Source: CAZOZP01 sp964584325 (GTDB lineage: Bacteria; Bacteroidota; Ignavibacteria; Ignavibacteriales; Melioribacteraceae). Taken from it: a stretch of DNA of 16,959 bases. Within the stretch, counting starts at the first letter, position 1, and every line of letters begins with the position of its first letter. The notes below the pieces were generated by a model. The model saw only the letters and a program-made list of their open reading frames with translations. It was not told the DNA's origin and searched no databases. This document shows positions 7,347 through 15,415 of this stretch, piece after piece. The translations under genes were made by a program, and so were the position numbers. The DNA is taken from NCBI GenBank assembly GCA_964584325.1, contig CAZOZP010000070.1, positions 1 through 16,959 on the forward strand, in the 5' to 3' direction.

Positions 7347-8843
7347 ATGAAAAAATTATTTCTGTTAATACTGATTATGCAGTTTATCTCTTCCCCGGCT
7401 ATACCGCAGATAAAGGAAGACCTTATAAGAAGAATTGATCTCAAACTTTCAAAAGACAAGGATTATCTAAATCTACATTATATTATTTTTCAACCGGATG
7501 CTGTTAAAGATAGTCTGATTTTCAGATTATGGTCTGAGTCGAAACAAAAAGAAATTGAAATCCGCTCCGGCGAACAATATAATTATCGTCTGGTATTTCT
7601 TAAAGAAGGAATCGGGATTGATTCACTTTATTTACTCAGTCTTGATGAAATCAAACTGAATTCAGCCTCCGGAGATAAGCTGTTCGATGCTGTTAATGCC
7701 GTTAAAGACGATACAGTAAGAATTCTGAATTTTAATGATATTTATTTTCTGAGAAATAATTACAGTAGTATTTATAATTATCTTACTAATCTTGTTCTGA
7801 AATCCGGCATTGAGAACGGAGAAGATTCATATTCCAGTACACTGGGGATTAATCCAGATGATCAAATGAATTCCGGATTAGGCGTTTCTTCCCGAAACAA
7901 CCGAGATTATCTTATCTTTGAATATGTTAACGGAAAACACTGGGACCCAAAAGCCGGAGAAGCCAAAACCGACAGGCGCAAGAAGACTGACGACACACCT
8001 GATTTCAGGTGGGATCTTAGTTTTTCATCCATGAGCTTCTCACATAAACTTATGGATTTTTCTGTAGGTTCTTCCGCCTTAGAACTTACAACGGAAGACA
8101 AAGTGCTTAATGTAGTCCCCTGGCAGACTCAATCTCTTTCCCTTGGTTTTCGCAGCCTTATTGCGCTTGCGCGAGATAAATCTGATATTTACAACGCCAC
8201 ATATATTGATGCCCGAATTTTTGGCCGATTCAACCTAAACTTAGGGAAAAATTCCGATAATCTGTTTTTCGTATCAACCGATAAGAATGTTCTGAATACA
8301 GGAAATTCCTTTATTGCAGATATTAGCATAACACGACCATTTACTCTGCCCTTCCTGAATATTTATGTTGCTTCAGGCAAGAGAGATTTCGCTTCGCCCG
8401 CCCTAACGGTTAATTCGGGAAAGAATGCATACTTTTCTTTTACTCAGTTTGAAAGCACAATGTCGTTCTATTGGAACACAAGCGATAAACTTACAGGCAG
8501 GCTTCGAATGGATCTTGGAGTGGGTTATTATGATATTTGGGAAGCAGTATATGATTCCGGCTCTGAACTTGTTACTACTGAAATGAAATACAATAAATTC
8601 AGACCGGTTGTTTCTCTCTTTTACAGTTTTGCTCCGGAAGATAATCCTCTTTTCGGATTCAATTTAAGATTGTTTGATAGTGTATTTAAAGTCAAGGCCT
8701 GGATGAAAGTTTTAGGATTTTCTGAGAATCACACAATCCGGTTCGAAACAATTTTAGTTTCATCACCTGTTTTTAGAAGTGAACACGAATGGGAGTCAGG
8801 AAGCGGAACTCTTTTTCAACTTAGATATCGATATGGATTATAG
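7347..8843 (+). CDS. Predicted outer-membrane beta-barrel protein, unknown function
   Basis: The 498-residue product starts with a signal peptide (KKLFLLILIMQFISSPAIPQ). Residues ~25-150 form a soluble N-terminal region (SLIFRLWSESKQKEIEIRSG, DTVRILNFNDIYFLRNNYSS). From ~165 on, the sequence alternates polar and hydrophobic/aromatic residues in strand-sized blocks separated by polar turns (DLSFSSMSFSHKLMDFSVGS, RLRMDLGVGYYDIWEAVY, PVVSLFYSFAPEDNP). It ends in RYRYGL, as expected for a bacterial outer-membrane barrel. No STN, plug, OmpA or peptidase motif is visible, so the ligand cannot be named. The gene begins 10 bases after the preceding stop and ends 3 bases before the next ATG, so it sits in the middle of an operon. 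I do not recognise the family; its role may be linked to the lipoprotein and the His/Cys-rich protein. Confidence 0.7.
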   Translation: MKKLFLLILIMQFISSPAIPQIKEDLIRRIDLKLSKDKDYLNLHYIIFQPDAVKDSLIFRLWSESKQKEIEIRSGEQYNYRLVFLKEGIGIDSLYLLSLDEIKLNSASGDKLFDAVNAVKDDTVRILNFNDIYFLRNNYSSIYNYLTNLVLKSGIENGEDSYSSTLGINPDDQMNSGLGVSSRNNRDYLIFEYVNGKHWDPKAGEAKTDRRKKTDDTPDFRWDLSFSSMSFSHKLMDFSVGSSALELTTEDKVLNVVPWQTQSLSLGFRSLIALARDKSDIYNATYIDARIFGRFNLNLGKNSDNLFFVSTDKNVLNTGNSFIADISITRPFTLPFLNIYVASGKRDFASPALTVNSGKNAYFSFTQFESTMSFYWNTSDKLTGRLRMDLGVGYYDIWEAVYDSGSELVTTEMKYNKFRPVVSLFYSFAPEDNPLFGFNLRLFDSVFKVKAWMKVLGFSENHTIRFETILVSSPVFRSEHEWESGSGTLFQLRYRYGL

Positions 8844-8846
8844 ATT

Positions 8847-9449
8847 ATGAAATTATATTTAACATTTATTATTCTTGTTTCATTTTTTACATTAAATGAT
8901 TCGTACTTTTGCCAGTCTGCTGATAGTTTAAGTGTTGAAATTAAAACACTTGAAAAGATTTATTCAGGATTGGAATATAATACAACTGCCTTTGATGACT
9001 TGAAGCTAAAATGGATAATTAATGATCCTGTGTTGGTTCGTGAAATATACAACCGCTTTATTGTTAAGAACGCAATCCGAATAAACGGAAGCAAGATTGA
9101 CCTTGATACTTTATCCGAACTTTCAGAACCTGTTTTTTCCGGAAATGCTCTTATAACGGCACGAAAGAGATATTATGATAACGAAATTGAAGAGTTTTCA
9201 TTTATTCATTCTTCTGATATCGATAAAGATTCCCCTATACCGATTTTTGATCCTGTAAAGGACGGCTTCTACCTAAAAGAAATAATTGGAAAGAAACTTT
9301 ATACGAAAATTCAGAATCAGGAATACTTTTACCGCGATATTACCAAGGATGAATTTGATACAGAAGCCGGATACTATTTTGATATCGATCTTAACCTTCT
9401 CAATCCAAATCTTATGTTCTGGAGCACAACTTCAAAAAATGAGAAATAA
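8847..9449 (+). CDS. Secreted protein, N-terminal part of a split beta-barrel protein
   Basis: This 200-residue product has a signal peptide (KLYLTFIILVSFFTLNDSYF) and a soluble region without recognisable motifs (residues ~24-165). Its last part, FDIDLNLLNPNLMFW, already looks like a barrel strand. The frame stops at 9447-9449, just after an A6 run (9434-9439). The following frame, which overlaps by 11 bases, carries the rest of what appears to be one outer-membrane barrel and lacks its own signal peptide. Removing a single A from the run would fuse the two into about 465 residues, close to the length of the barrel protein encoded just upstream. It starts 3 bases after that gene. Two separately translated, coupled genes remain possible, but an exported barrel without a signal sequence is hard to explain. 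Confidence 0.6.
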   Translation: MKLYLTFIILVSFFTLNDSYFCQSADSLSVEIKTLEKIYSGLEYNTTAFDDLKLKWIINDPVLVREIYNRFIVKNAIRINGSKIDLDTLSELSEPVFSGNALITARKRYYDNEIEEFSFIHSSDIDKDSPIPIFDPVKDGFYLKEIIGKKLYTKIQNQEYFYRDITKDEFDTEAGYYFDIDLNLLNPNLMFWSTTSKNEK

Positions 9450-10245
9450 ATACCTTCTATCATTTTTCGGGAAATGGGGAAACGATAAAATATTTATGCC
9501 GGGATGGGCATTTAACCAATATATAGCCGGAATTAGCCTGGCATACTACAAACAACTGAGCGACAAACCCAGAGAATACACTTACAGACTTTCTGTAGGT
9601 ACCGGGTTTGAGGTTAACAAACCATATGAAAGTGATTTGCCTGAAGGTGATACAAGACAATCCGGCCGTTCATTGTACTTAAATCTTTCAGGTGATCCTG
9701 CAAGATTAATATTTGAAGATTACAAACATCTTTATCTTGAGATCGAAATGCTTGCTACATTTGCTGATTTCAAACCAAAAGATTATGGATATACTGACAC
9801 AACAGATTTTTATACTTTACGAAATTACTTCACTGTTTCGATTAAGCAACTGAATATCGTTAATCTATTTGATTTCGGAACACTCGAAGCCGCAATAGGA
9901 TACAGTAATTACGATATTTCTTTAATGAGGGTTATCCCCAAACATAGAGAACTTACTGATCTAAGCAGCGGAATGCCTGATTACAAAAAACTCGATAATC
10001 ATATTTTCGGTCAGATTGGTATTTACAGAACAGGAGGCTTAATACAACATCATGTAACTTCTACTTTCGGTTATAATACAAGCAGAAAAATATTTTCGGT
10101 TGGTTTAAATCTGAATTTTATGCTTAGTAATACATTTGGCTTTGATATTCGTTATGTTAATAGCAACAGTACAGAGAATAGGAACACTCCGTGGTTATCT
10201 GATTCCTATTTAGTGTTTTCTCCGATATTCAGAATAAATTATTAG
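9439..10245 (+). CDS. Beta-barrel C-terminal part of the split outer-membrane protein
   Basis: The open frame extends upstream to 9286, but that part is only a shadow of the previous gene. The plausible start is the ATG at 9439, inside the A6 run, giving 268 residues. The product is built of strand-like blocks: KYLLSFFGKWGNDKIFMPGW, YTYRLSVGTGFEV, HHVTSTFGYNTSRKIFSVGL, NTFGFDIRYVNSN. It ends in YLVFSPIFRINY, a typical aromatic-ending barrel terminus. There is no signal peptide or lipobox, so it cannot reach the outer membrane as a stand-alone product unless it is made fused to the preceding signal-peptide-bearing frame. Function is unknown. A hairpin lies 30 bases downstream of the stop and probably ends the transcript. 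Confidence 0.6.
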   Translation: MRNKYLLSFFGKWGNDKIFMPGWAFNQYIAGISLAYYKQLSDKPREYTYRLSVGTGFEVNKPYESDLPEGDTRQSGRSLYLNLSGDPARLIFEDYKHLYLEIEMLATFADFKPKDYGYTDTTDFYTLRNYFTVSIKQLNIVNLFDFGTLEAAIGYSNYDISLMRVIPKHRELTDLSSGMPDYKKLDNHIFGQIGIYRTGGLIQHHVTSTFGYNTSRKIFSVGLNLNFMLSNTFGFDIRYVNSNSTENRNTPWLSDSYLVFSPIFRINY

Positions 10246-10274
10246 ATCTTTTTTTTTCTTTGAAAGTATTCTTT

Positions 10275-10304
10275 AAAGCTATTTCAATTTCCCGAAATAG
10301 CTTT
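10275..10304 (+). terminator. Hairpin downstream of the envelope cassette
   Basis: A perfect 11-bp stem, AAAGCTATTTC (10275-10285) with GAAATAGCTTT (10294-10304), and an 8-base loop lie 30 bases after the last stop of the plus-strand cassette. The downstream tail is only weakly T-rich (GATTATAC), so termination could be partial. A T-rich tract (10248-10258) precedes it. Confidence 0.6.
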
Positions 10305-10369
10305 GATTATACTATCCTGAAAATGATAAAGAATCAAGTCTTCGCGAGCAATAAGTCATCGGGCGGCAT

Positions 10370-10399
10370 AAAAAAAAGCGTACACAATGTACGCCTTTT
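10370..10399 (-). terminator. Rho-independent terminator of rplU-rpmA
   Basis: On the minus strand GCGTACA-TTG-TGTACGC (10378-10394) forms a perfect 7-bp stem with a 3-base loop, followed directly by eight T. It begins about 28 bases after the rpmA stop. The flanking A and T runs could also make it work weakly on the plus strand. Confidence 0.85.
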
Positions 10400-10421
10400 C
10401 AATTGCAATATTTTATAGGTC

Positions 10422-10679
10422 TTAGGCTTCGGGAATAATGCTTATGTATTTCCTGTCGCCGCGTTTGATTTCAAATTTCACCGTACCGTCGGATGTTGCG
10501 AAAAGTGAATCATCTCCTCCGCGCATTACATTATCTCCGGCGTGGAACTTTGTTCCTTTCTGTCTTACAATTATTGAACCGGCAGATACTTTTTCGCCGC
10601 CGAATCTTTTAACACCTAAAAACTGGGGTTTACTATCCCTGCCGTTTTTGGATGAACCTTGTCCTTTTTTATGAGCCAT
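10422..10679 (-). CDS. rpmA: Large ribosomal subunit protein bL27
   Basis: The 85-residue sequence begins MAHKKGQGSSKNGRDS and continues KPQFLGVKRFGGEKVSAG with RQKGTKFHAGDNV, which is diagnostic for bL27. Its N-terminal tail reaches toward the peptidyl-transferase centre of the 50S subunit. The protein begins directly with the conserved MAHKK, without the cleavable N-terminal extension found in Firmicutes homologues. The ATG follows a strong GGGAGG site and lies 14 bases after the rplU stop, so the pair forms the usual bL21-bL27 operon. The obg GTPase gene, often third in this operon in other bacteria, is absent here; a terminator follows instead. Confidence 0.98.
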   Translation of the reverse strand: MAHKKGQGSSKNGRDSKPQFLGVKRFGGEKVSAGSIIVRQKGTKFHAGDNVMRGGDDSLFATSDGTVKFEIKRGDRKYISIIPEA

Positions 10680-10693
10680 TGTATCCTCCCTTA

Positions 10694-11002
10694 CTATCCA
10701 ATCTTTGTAATTTCAATTCTGGTTAACTGCTGCCTGTGACCGTTCTTTTTCTGGTAATTTTTTCTTCTTTTCTTCTTGAAAACAATTACTTTTTCGTCTT
10801 GTAAGTGCTCAAGAACTTTAGCCTGAACTTTAACCTGGCTTAATGCAGTGCCGCCTATTTTTGTTCCGGCTTCGTCTCCTAAAACCAAAACTTTATCAAA
10901 TACTACTTCAGTTTCAACATTAGCTTTCAATCTCGGAACATAATACTTTGTATTCTCCAAAACCTTGAACTGTTGGCCAGCAATATCGACAACAGCAAAC
11001 AT
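10694..11002 (-). CDS. rplU: Large ribosomal subunit protein bL21
   Basis: The sequence MFAVVDIAGQQFKVLENTKY, a central VLVLGDEAGTKIGG, and the basic C-terminus with FKKKRRKNYQKKNGHRQQ and TRIEITKIG identify bL21, a 23S rRNA-binding protein of the 50S subunit. I start at the ATG at 11002, giving 102 residues, the family's usual size. An ATG five codons upstream (11017) is possible in frame, but the bases between the two form the GGAGG ribosome site (11008-11012), which is 5 bases from the chosen ATG. A well-formed promoter lies about 33 bases upstream of that ATG. It is co-transcribed with rpmA. Confidence 0.97.
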   Translation of the reverse strand: MFAVVDIAGQQFKVLENTKYYVPRLKANVETEVVFDKVLVLGDEAGTKIGGTALSQVKVQAKVLEHLQDEKVIVFKKKRRKNYQKKNGHRQQLTRIEITKIG

Positions 11003-11007
11003 CTTTT

Positions 11008-11012
11008 CCTCC
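11008..11012 (-). promoter_or_regulatory. Ribosome binding site deciding the rplU start
   Basis: GGAGG followed by AAAAG and ATG gives ideal spacing to 11002. It overlaps the tandem ATGATG at 11017-11012, which argues against initiation there. Confidence 0.8.
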
Positions 11013-11034
11013 ATCATTCTAAAATTTAAGAATT

Positions 11035-11065
11035 CAAATATACCAATACGAATTTAATAAGTCAA
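11035..11065 (-). promoter_or_regulatory. rplU-rpmA promoter
   Basis: Minus-strand TTGACT (11060-11065), a 17-base spacer and TATATTTG (11035-11042) match both a sigma-70-like promoter (TTGACA/TATAAT, five of six at each box) and the Bacteroidota TAnnTTTG -7 element. It lies in the 84-base gap between the HAD gene stop and rplU, so the ribosomal protein genes have their own promoter after the iron operon. An AT-only 7-bp hairpin (11064-11085) overlaps the upstream edge and may weakly end the preceding transcript. Confidence 0.7.
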
Positions 11066-11086
11066 TTATTTTTTACTCAATAATTC

Positions 11087-11722
11087 CTAAGCTAAAATCT
11101 TTGGAATATCACAAATGCCGCCCAATATTTTATCTGCATCTTTGAATTCATTATTATCTGCAAATTCATTGGGAATAACCCAGCATTTTAATCCCGCTGA
11201 ACGGGCGGCTTTTAATCCTCTCAGCGAATCTTCAATAACTATTGCTTCGGCCGGAGCCACACCACTTTTCCGGAGGGCTGCAAGATAAGGTTCGGGATCA
11301 GGTTTTGATTTCCGGTAATCTTCCCTTGCCAGTACGAAATCTATATATTTAAGCATTCCGGTTTTTGAATGAATTATTTCAAAATGCTCTTTTAACGACG
11401 AGGTAACTATGCACATCTTTACTCTGCCATGAAGAGATTCCAGAACTTCGCGGGCTCCGGAAACCGAATAATCATTTCCGGCAATAAGTTCTGCATATTT
11501 TCTGTTTCTTATTTCCCTGTATTCAGTAATTTCTTCTTCAGAAAAGCCTCTCTCTCTGAGTATTGCGGATGAACCGGATGACTGCTGCAGATAGTATTGG
11601 TTATACATAACTCTTGTCAGAATAATACCTTTTTCTGAAAGTGATAATCGTGTTGCTTCAAAATAGAGTTTCTCGGTATCTACCAACACACCGTCGTTAT
11701 CCCAGAAAATTGCTTTAATCAT
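11087..11722 (-). CDS. HAD-superfamily phosphatase (beta-phosphoglucomutase-like subgroup)
   Basis: The 211-residue product carries the four HAD motifs in order. Motif I is FWDNDGVLVDT, with nucleophile Asp8 and acid/base Asp10. Motif II is the Thr of CIVTSS (~residue 107), motif III the Lys of KSKPDP (~140), and motif IV VIEDS (~164). A helical C1 cap lies between motifs I and II (~16-85). The enzyme is cytosolic and uses an aspartyl-phosphate intermediate; substrates in this group are sugar phosphates and similar small phosphoesters, and the sequence alone does not settle which. Its ATG shares one base with the TAA of the TonB-dependent receptor gene (TAATG), so translation is coupled and it is the last gene of the iron operon. 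A direct link to iron metabolism is not evident. Confidence 0.88.
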   Translation of the reverse strand: MIKAIFWDNDGVLVDTEKLYFEATRLSLSEKGIILTRVMYNQYYLQQSSGSSAILRERGFSEEEITEYREIRNRKYAELIAGNDYSVSGAREVLESLHGRVKMCIVTSSLKEHFEIIHSKTGMLKYIDFVLAREDYRKSKPDPEPYLAALRKSGVAPAEAIVIEDSLRGLKAARSAGLKCWVIPNEFADNNEFKDADKILGGICDIPKILA

Positions 11723-13983
11723 TAAAACTCCGCACTTATTCCGATTGAAGGGAGCAGACCAATTGACGAGCCTTCATCCAGTTTCATTTCACGGTAATTC
11801 CATTTTATACTGTTCTGGTATTTCCTGTTGTAAACATTCTGGATGTCGATATATGCAATGAGTGTCCACCCGCTGAAATTCCATCTTCTGTCAACTCTTA
11901 TATCAAGTTTGTGAAGAGGTTTGAATCTGGCAGAATATAAATCTGAAACCTGCTGAGTGCCATCCGCCTGAAACGGGGTATATGGATTTCCTGTTGCAAG
12001 ACTGAATTTTCCGCTTACTTCCCAATTTTCATTGATTATGTATCCGCCTGAAAGACTAAGAATAAAATTCTGATCGAATGCACCGCGACGCTCAATTCCG
12101 TCGGGAGAAGTAAAATATGTCCGGGCAAGAGTCATACTAAGTGTTCCGTAATAATTATCGGAATTCTTTTTCTGCAGAAGAAACTCAACTCCTTCCGACC
12201 TCCCCTTTCCCGTTGATTCAAGTTCTTCCAGACCGAACGATGAATAATTATCATCCGCTCCTCCGTATCCGGTACCTGTATTGGCAAGTACTAAATAAGG
12301 ACGCGTTTTACTTGCGGGATAATTGCTGTATTTCTTGTAGAAAGCTTCAGTACGGAAAAGCACCGACTCCTCTAATAAATATTCGAAACCTGCAATTATT
12401 TGCTCAACGCGTGCCGCCTTGAGATTTCTGTTACTTTCATCTGCCTGAAGCCAGATATAGGAAGGATACTGATGATACATTCCGCCGGAAAGATTAAGAG
12501 TTAGAAGCGAATTAACCGGATATGAGAATTGAAGTCTCGGACTTATTGTAACCTTATCCTTTATTCCGTCAAAGTAATCCGCACGAAGTCCTGCCGAAAC
12601 TTTAAGATTGCCGGTAAGCATTGTTGTGTATCCGAGGTATCCTGCAAGCTTTACATAATTTTTATCGGCCTTTAGATTATTGACAAGCAGTGAATCACCG
12701 AAGGATGTAAGGAAAAGCGGAAGCAGTATTTCTGTTTTGAATTCTGCCAGTTTTGCGGATAATCCTGCGTTAAATTCTGATGAAGACGCATAGATTTGAG
12801 TAAAATCAATTTTAACTTCGTTCTCTGCCTCATCCGATTTATTGGTAAACACCGGTAGTAATAATGTATCTTTCTGGTATGCGTCGTAAGTAACATAGTT
12901 TCGGCTTAAGCCTAAAGTAATAAGAGAGTGTCCTGCTATATGCCTGTATCTGGCACCTAAAAGATACTGATTCTGATTTGTACCTAAGATTCTTGAATTC
13001 TCGTAAATATCTTCCGAATCCTTGTTATTAAAAATTACTCTGTCTATTGCTCCGATAAAAAGGAAGGACAATTCATTTTCGGGATCTATTTTATAGTCAT
13101 ATTTTCCTAAGAAGTCATAGTACTCGGGTACGAAATTGAAACCTGCCGCATTGAAAATAAAATCCAAATAGCTGCGTCTGGCTGAAAATATGAATGATGA
13201 ATTTTCTGTTAACGGCCCTTCGAGATTTAGTCCGAACTGGGTTGCTGATATTAAAGCTTTACCCCCTAACTTATCGCTCCTGCCGTCACGCAAATCTATT
13301 TTGAGAACGGAAGAAAGTTTATCGCCGTAATTCACAGGGAATCCGCCTGCAGAGAAAGATGTTTCCCTTATAAAATCGAGATTAACGTAACTTAAAGGTC
13401 CGCCTGTTGATCCCTGGGTTCCGAAATGATTGATATTCTGTACCTGGTATCCGTCTATGATGAATAGATTTTCAGAAGGAGCTCCGCCTCTTACAATAAG
13501 ATCGTTTCTTCCGGCAGTCTGAAAAGCAATTCCCGGAAGAACAGAAAGCGCCCGAATCACATCTTCAAATCCGCCAGGTGCTCTTCTTATCTCTTCATAA
13601 CTGAAGTCCGTACTGCTTATCAGTGCATCATTATTTTTCTTAAAATATCCGGATGTAACTGTCACACCTTCAATTTCAACCGCTGTAACCGGCATCTCAA
13701 ATAATGCCGGGGCCGGTTTTGCAGGAGAAACGATCAAGTCCGTTTTTGTTACAGTGGAATATCCAATAGCTGAAGCTCTAAGTTGGTAGCTTCCCGGCTG
13801 GAGTCCGGTGATGGTAAAACTTCCGTCCAAAGCTGTTGAAGTTCCCATTGTAGTTCCGGGAATAATAATATTCACTCCGGGTATCGGCAGGTTGGAACCC
13901 TTTTCCACTGCTTTTCCTGTTATGCTTCCCGTCTGAGCAAAAAGCATTGTATTAAATAAAATCAAAACTATATATATTTTCAT
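11722..13983 (-). CDS. TonB-dependent outer-membrane receptor with carboxypeptidase-regulatory-like domain
   Basis: The 753-residue product has a signal peptide (cleavage after MLFA, residue 16). A CarboxypepD-regulatory-like beta-sandwich follows at ~18-105 (GSITGKAVEKGS, IPGTTMGTSTALDGSFTI). The plug domain (~125-220) has IRALSVLPGIAFQ, LIVRGGAPSENLFIIDGYQV and FSAGGFPVNYGD, and a 22-strand-type barrel runs to the terminal ISAEF. No STN signalling domain is present. I start at the ATG at 13983; GAGG (13990-13993) precedes it by 6 bases and abuts the stop of the FeoB membrane gene. The frame is also open back to 14025, but that part overlaps feoB and lacks a signal sequence. Such receptors import bound metals or organic nutrients using TonB-ExbBD energy. 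Position after feoB suggests an iron or iron-chelate ligand, which is inference. Confidence 0.92.
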   Translation of the reverse strand: MKIYIVLILFNTMLFAQTGSITGKAVEKGSNLPIPGVNIIIPGTTMGTSTALDGSFTITGLQPGSYQLRASAIGYSTVTKTDLIVSPAKPAPALFEMPVTAVEIEGVTVTSGYFKKNNDALISSTDFSYEEIRRAPGGFEDVIRALSVLPGIAFQTAGRNDLIVRGGAPSENLFIIDGYQVQNINHFGTQGSTGGPLSYVNLDFIRETSFSAGGFPVNYGDKLSSVLKIDLRDGRSDKLGGKALISATQFGLNLEGPLTENSSFIFSARRSYLDFIFNAAGFNFVPEYYDFLGKYDYKIDPENELSFLFIGAIDRVIFNNKDSEDIYENSRILGTNQNQYLLGARYRHIAGHSLITLGLSRNYVTYDAYQKDTLLLPVFTNKSDEAENEVKIDFTQIYASSSEFNAGLSAKLAEFKTEILLPLFLTSFGDSLLVNNLKADKNYVKLAGYLGYTTMLTGNLKVSAGLRADYFDGIKDKVTISPRLQFSYPVNSLLTLNLSGGMYHQYPSYIWLQADESNRNLKAARVEQIIAGFEYLLEESVLFRTEAFYKKYSNYPASKTRPYLVLANTGTGYGGADDNYSSFGLEELESTGKGRSEGVEFLLQKKNSDNYYGTLSMTLARTYFTSPDGIERRGAFDQNFILSLSGGYIINENWEVSGKFSLATGNPYTPFQADGTQQVSDLYSARFKPLHKLDIRVDRRWNFSGWTLIAYIDIQNVYNRKYQNSIKWNYREMKLDEGSSIGLLPSIGISAEF

Positions 13984-13993
13984 ATTTTTCCTC

Positions 13994-15415
13994 TTAGAAT
14001 AACAGATAATAAAACTGTGCAACAAAGAAGCAAACTACAATACCGAGAATAATCGGGAGAAAAGTAGAAACTGCTGCCCATTTCAGACTTCCGGTTTCTT
14101 TGTAAATAGTATAAATTGTTGTTGAACACGGATTATGCAGAAGACTGAAAAGCATAAGATTTATTCCGGTCAGTAAAGTCCAGCCGCTGTTCCTTAGAAG
14201 CATTTCCGTATCGGCAATCGAATCCAGTTCAAACATCACTCCCGCACCGCTTCCTATCTCCATATTTCCCGTAACAAGAACCGTAAGCATAAGTATCGTG
14301 GGAATCACAATCTCATTTGCCGGAATTGCAATTATATATGCCAGGATAATAATTCCGTTCAGCCCGATTATAAGAGCAATTGGGTCAACTGCATTTATGA
14401 AATATTCCGCAAGAGTAACTTCTTCAATCTTAACATTTGCCGTAAGCCAGATAACCATTCCCGCGGGTACGGCAAACACAACCGCGCGCCAAAGTACGAA
14501 AATTGTTCTGTCAACAAGCGATGTGTAAAGTGTCTGCATAAGTTTAGGCGGTCTGTAAGGAGGAAGTTCCAGAACAAACGCAGACGGTTCACCCTTCAGT
14601 ACCGTATTTGATAAAAACCAGCTTACAGCAAGACTGAAAACTATTCCGAGAACTGCCACAAAAACCACAGACGCCGCACTTACCAATCCTGCCAGATGAG
14701 CAGGCACGGCTCCGCCTATGAATATAGTTGCAATCAGAATCTGAGTAGGCCATCTTCCGTTGCAAAGAGAGAAATTATTTGTAATTATGGCTATCAGTTT
14801 TTCTCTCGGACTATCAATTATTCTTGCGGCTATTACACCCGCGGCATTACATCCGAAACCCATACTCATGGTAAGTGCCTGTTTACCGTGCGCCCCTACT
14901 CTTCTGTAGATATTATCCAGATTAAAACTTACTCTCGGCAGATATCCCAAATCTTCCAGCAGTGTAAACACCGGGAAGAATATTGCCATTGGCGGAAGCA
15001 TTACCGATACAACCCATGCTCCTGCCATATAAGCACCGTCAACCAGCAACCCGGTAAGCCATTCCGGTGAATGAAAAAAAACGAATGCTTCACGGATATA
15101 CGGATATATTATCTCCAGAAAAAGAGTTGCAAGCATAGCCGAAGGATAATTTGCTCCGATAATCGTAAGATAGAATACAAGCGAAAGCAACAGAAGCATT
15201 ATGGGCAGCCCGAGCCATTTGTTTGTTACAAGCCGGTCAATATTTCGCTCAAGAGCAAATCCCGCCGGTCTTTCGGGCAGACTTACTGATTTATCCGCAA
15301 TTCTCGCAGATTCGGTGAATATTGATTCCATAAGTTTATCGTGAAAGCTTTCTTCAAGCTCCCACCTGAATCTGTTTGCAGTGCTTATTATTTCTTCAGT
15401 ATTTTTATTATCCAT
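13994..15415 (-). CDS. feoB: FeoB membrane permease domain (C-terminal half of a split FeoB)
   Basis: This is the ferrous-iron transport part of FeoB, without the G-domain. It begins with the helical linker seen in fused FeoB (ANRFRWELEESFHDKL..., IDRLVTNKWLGLPIM). Membrane segments follow, with the two Gate regions. Gate 1 has GFGCNAAGVIAARIIDSPRE and NNFSLCNGRWP with conserved Cys; Gate 2 has LLHNPCSTTIYTIYKETGS. About eight hydrophobic stretches are visible, and the protein ends in VVCFFVAQFYYLLF. I chose the ATG at 15415 (473 residues), which overlaps the G-domain gene stop by 8 bases (ATGGATAA); an earlier in-frame start at 15439 would overlap more. Removal of one base near the AAAA before this ATG would rejoin both halves in frame, so a frame break rather than a natural split cannot be excluded. 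Confidence 0.9.
   Translation of the reverse strand: MDNKNTEEIISTANRFRWELEESFHDKLMESIFTESARIADKSVSLPERPAGFALERNIDRLVTNKWLGLPIMLLLLSLVFYLTIIGANYPSAMLATLFLEIIYPYIREAFVFFHSPEWLTGLLVDGAYMAGAWVVSVMLPPMAIFFPVFTLLEDLGYLPRVSFNLDNIYRRVGAHGKQALTMSMGFGCNAAGVIAARIIDSPREKLIAIITNNFSLCNGRWPTQILIATIFIGGAVPAHLAGLVSAASVVFVAVLGIVFSLAVSWFLSNTVLKGEPSAFVLELPPYRPPKLMQTLYTSLVDRTIFVLWRAVVFAVPAGMVIWLTANVKIEEVTLAEYFINAVDPIALIIGLNGIIILAYIIAIPANEIVIPTILMLTVLVTGNMEIGSGAGVMFELDSIADTEMLLRNSGWTLLTGINLMLFSLLHNPCSTTIYTIYKETGSLKWAAVSTFLPIILGIVVCFFVAQFYYLLF

Noticed and set aside
9286..9438. Upstream extension of the second barrel frame
   Set aside because: It overlaps the preceding coding frame, gives a non-secretory Arg/Ile-rich N-terminus and lacks a ribosome site.
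10438..10674. Plus-strand ORF of 78 codons antisense to rpmA
   Set aside because: It lies wholly opposite an unmistakable bL27 gene and has no ribosome site or family resemblance.
14696..15289. Two adjacent plus-strand ORFs inside feoB
   Set aside because: They are antisense shadows of the membrane permease gene, with biased composition and no motifs.
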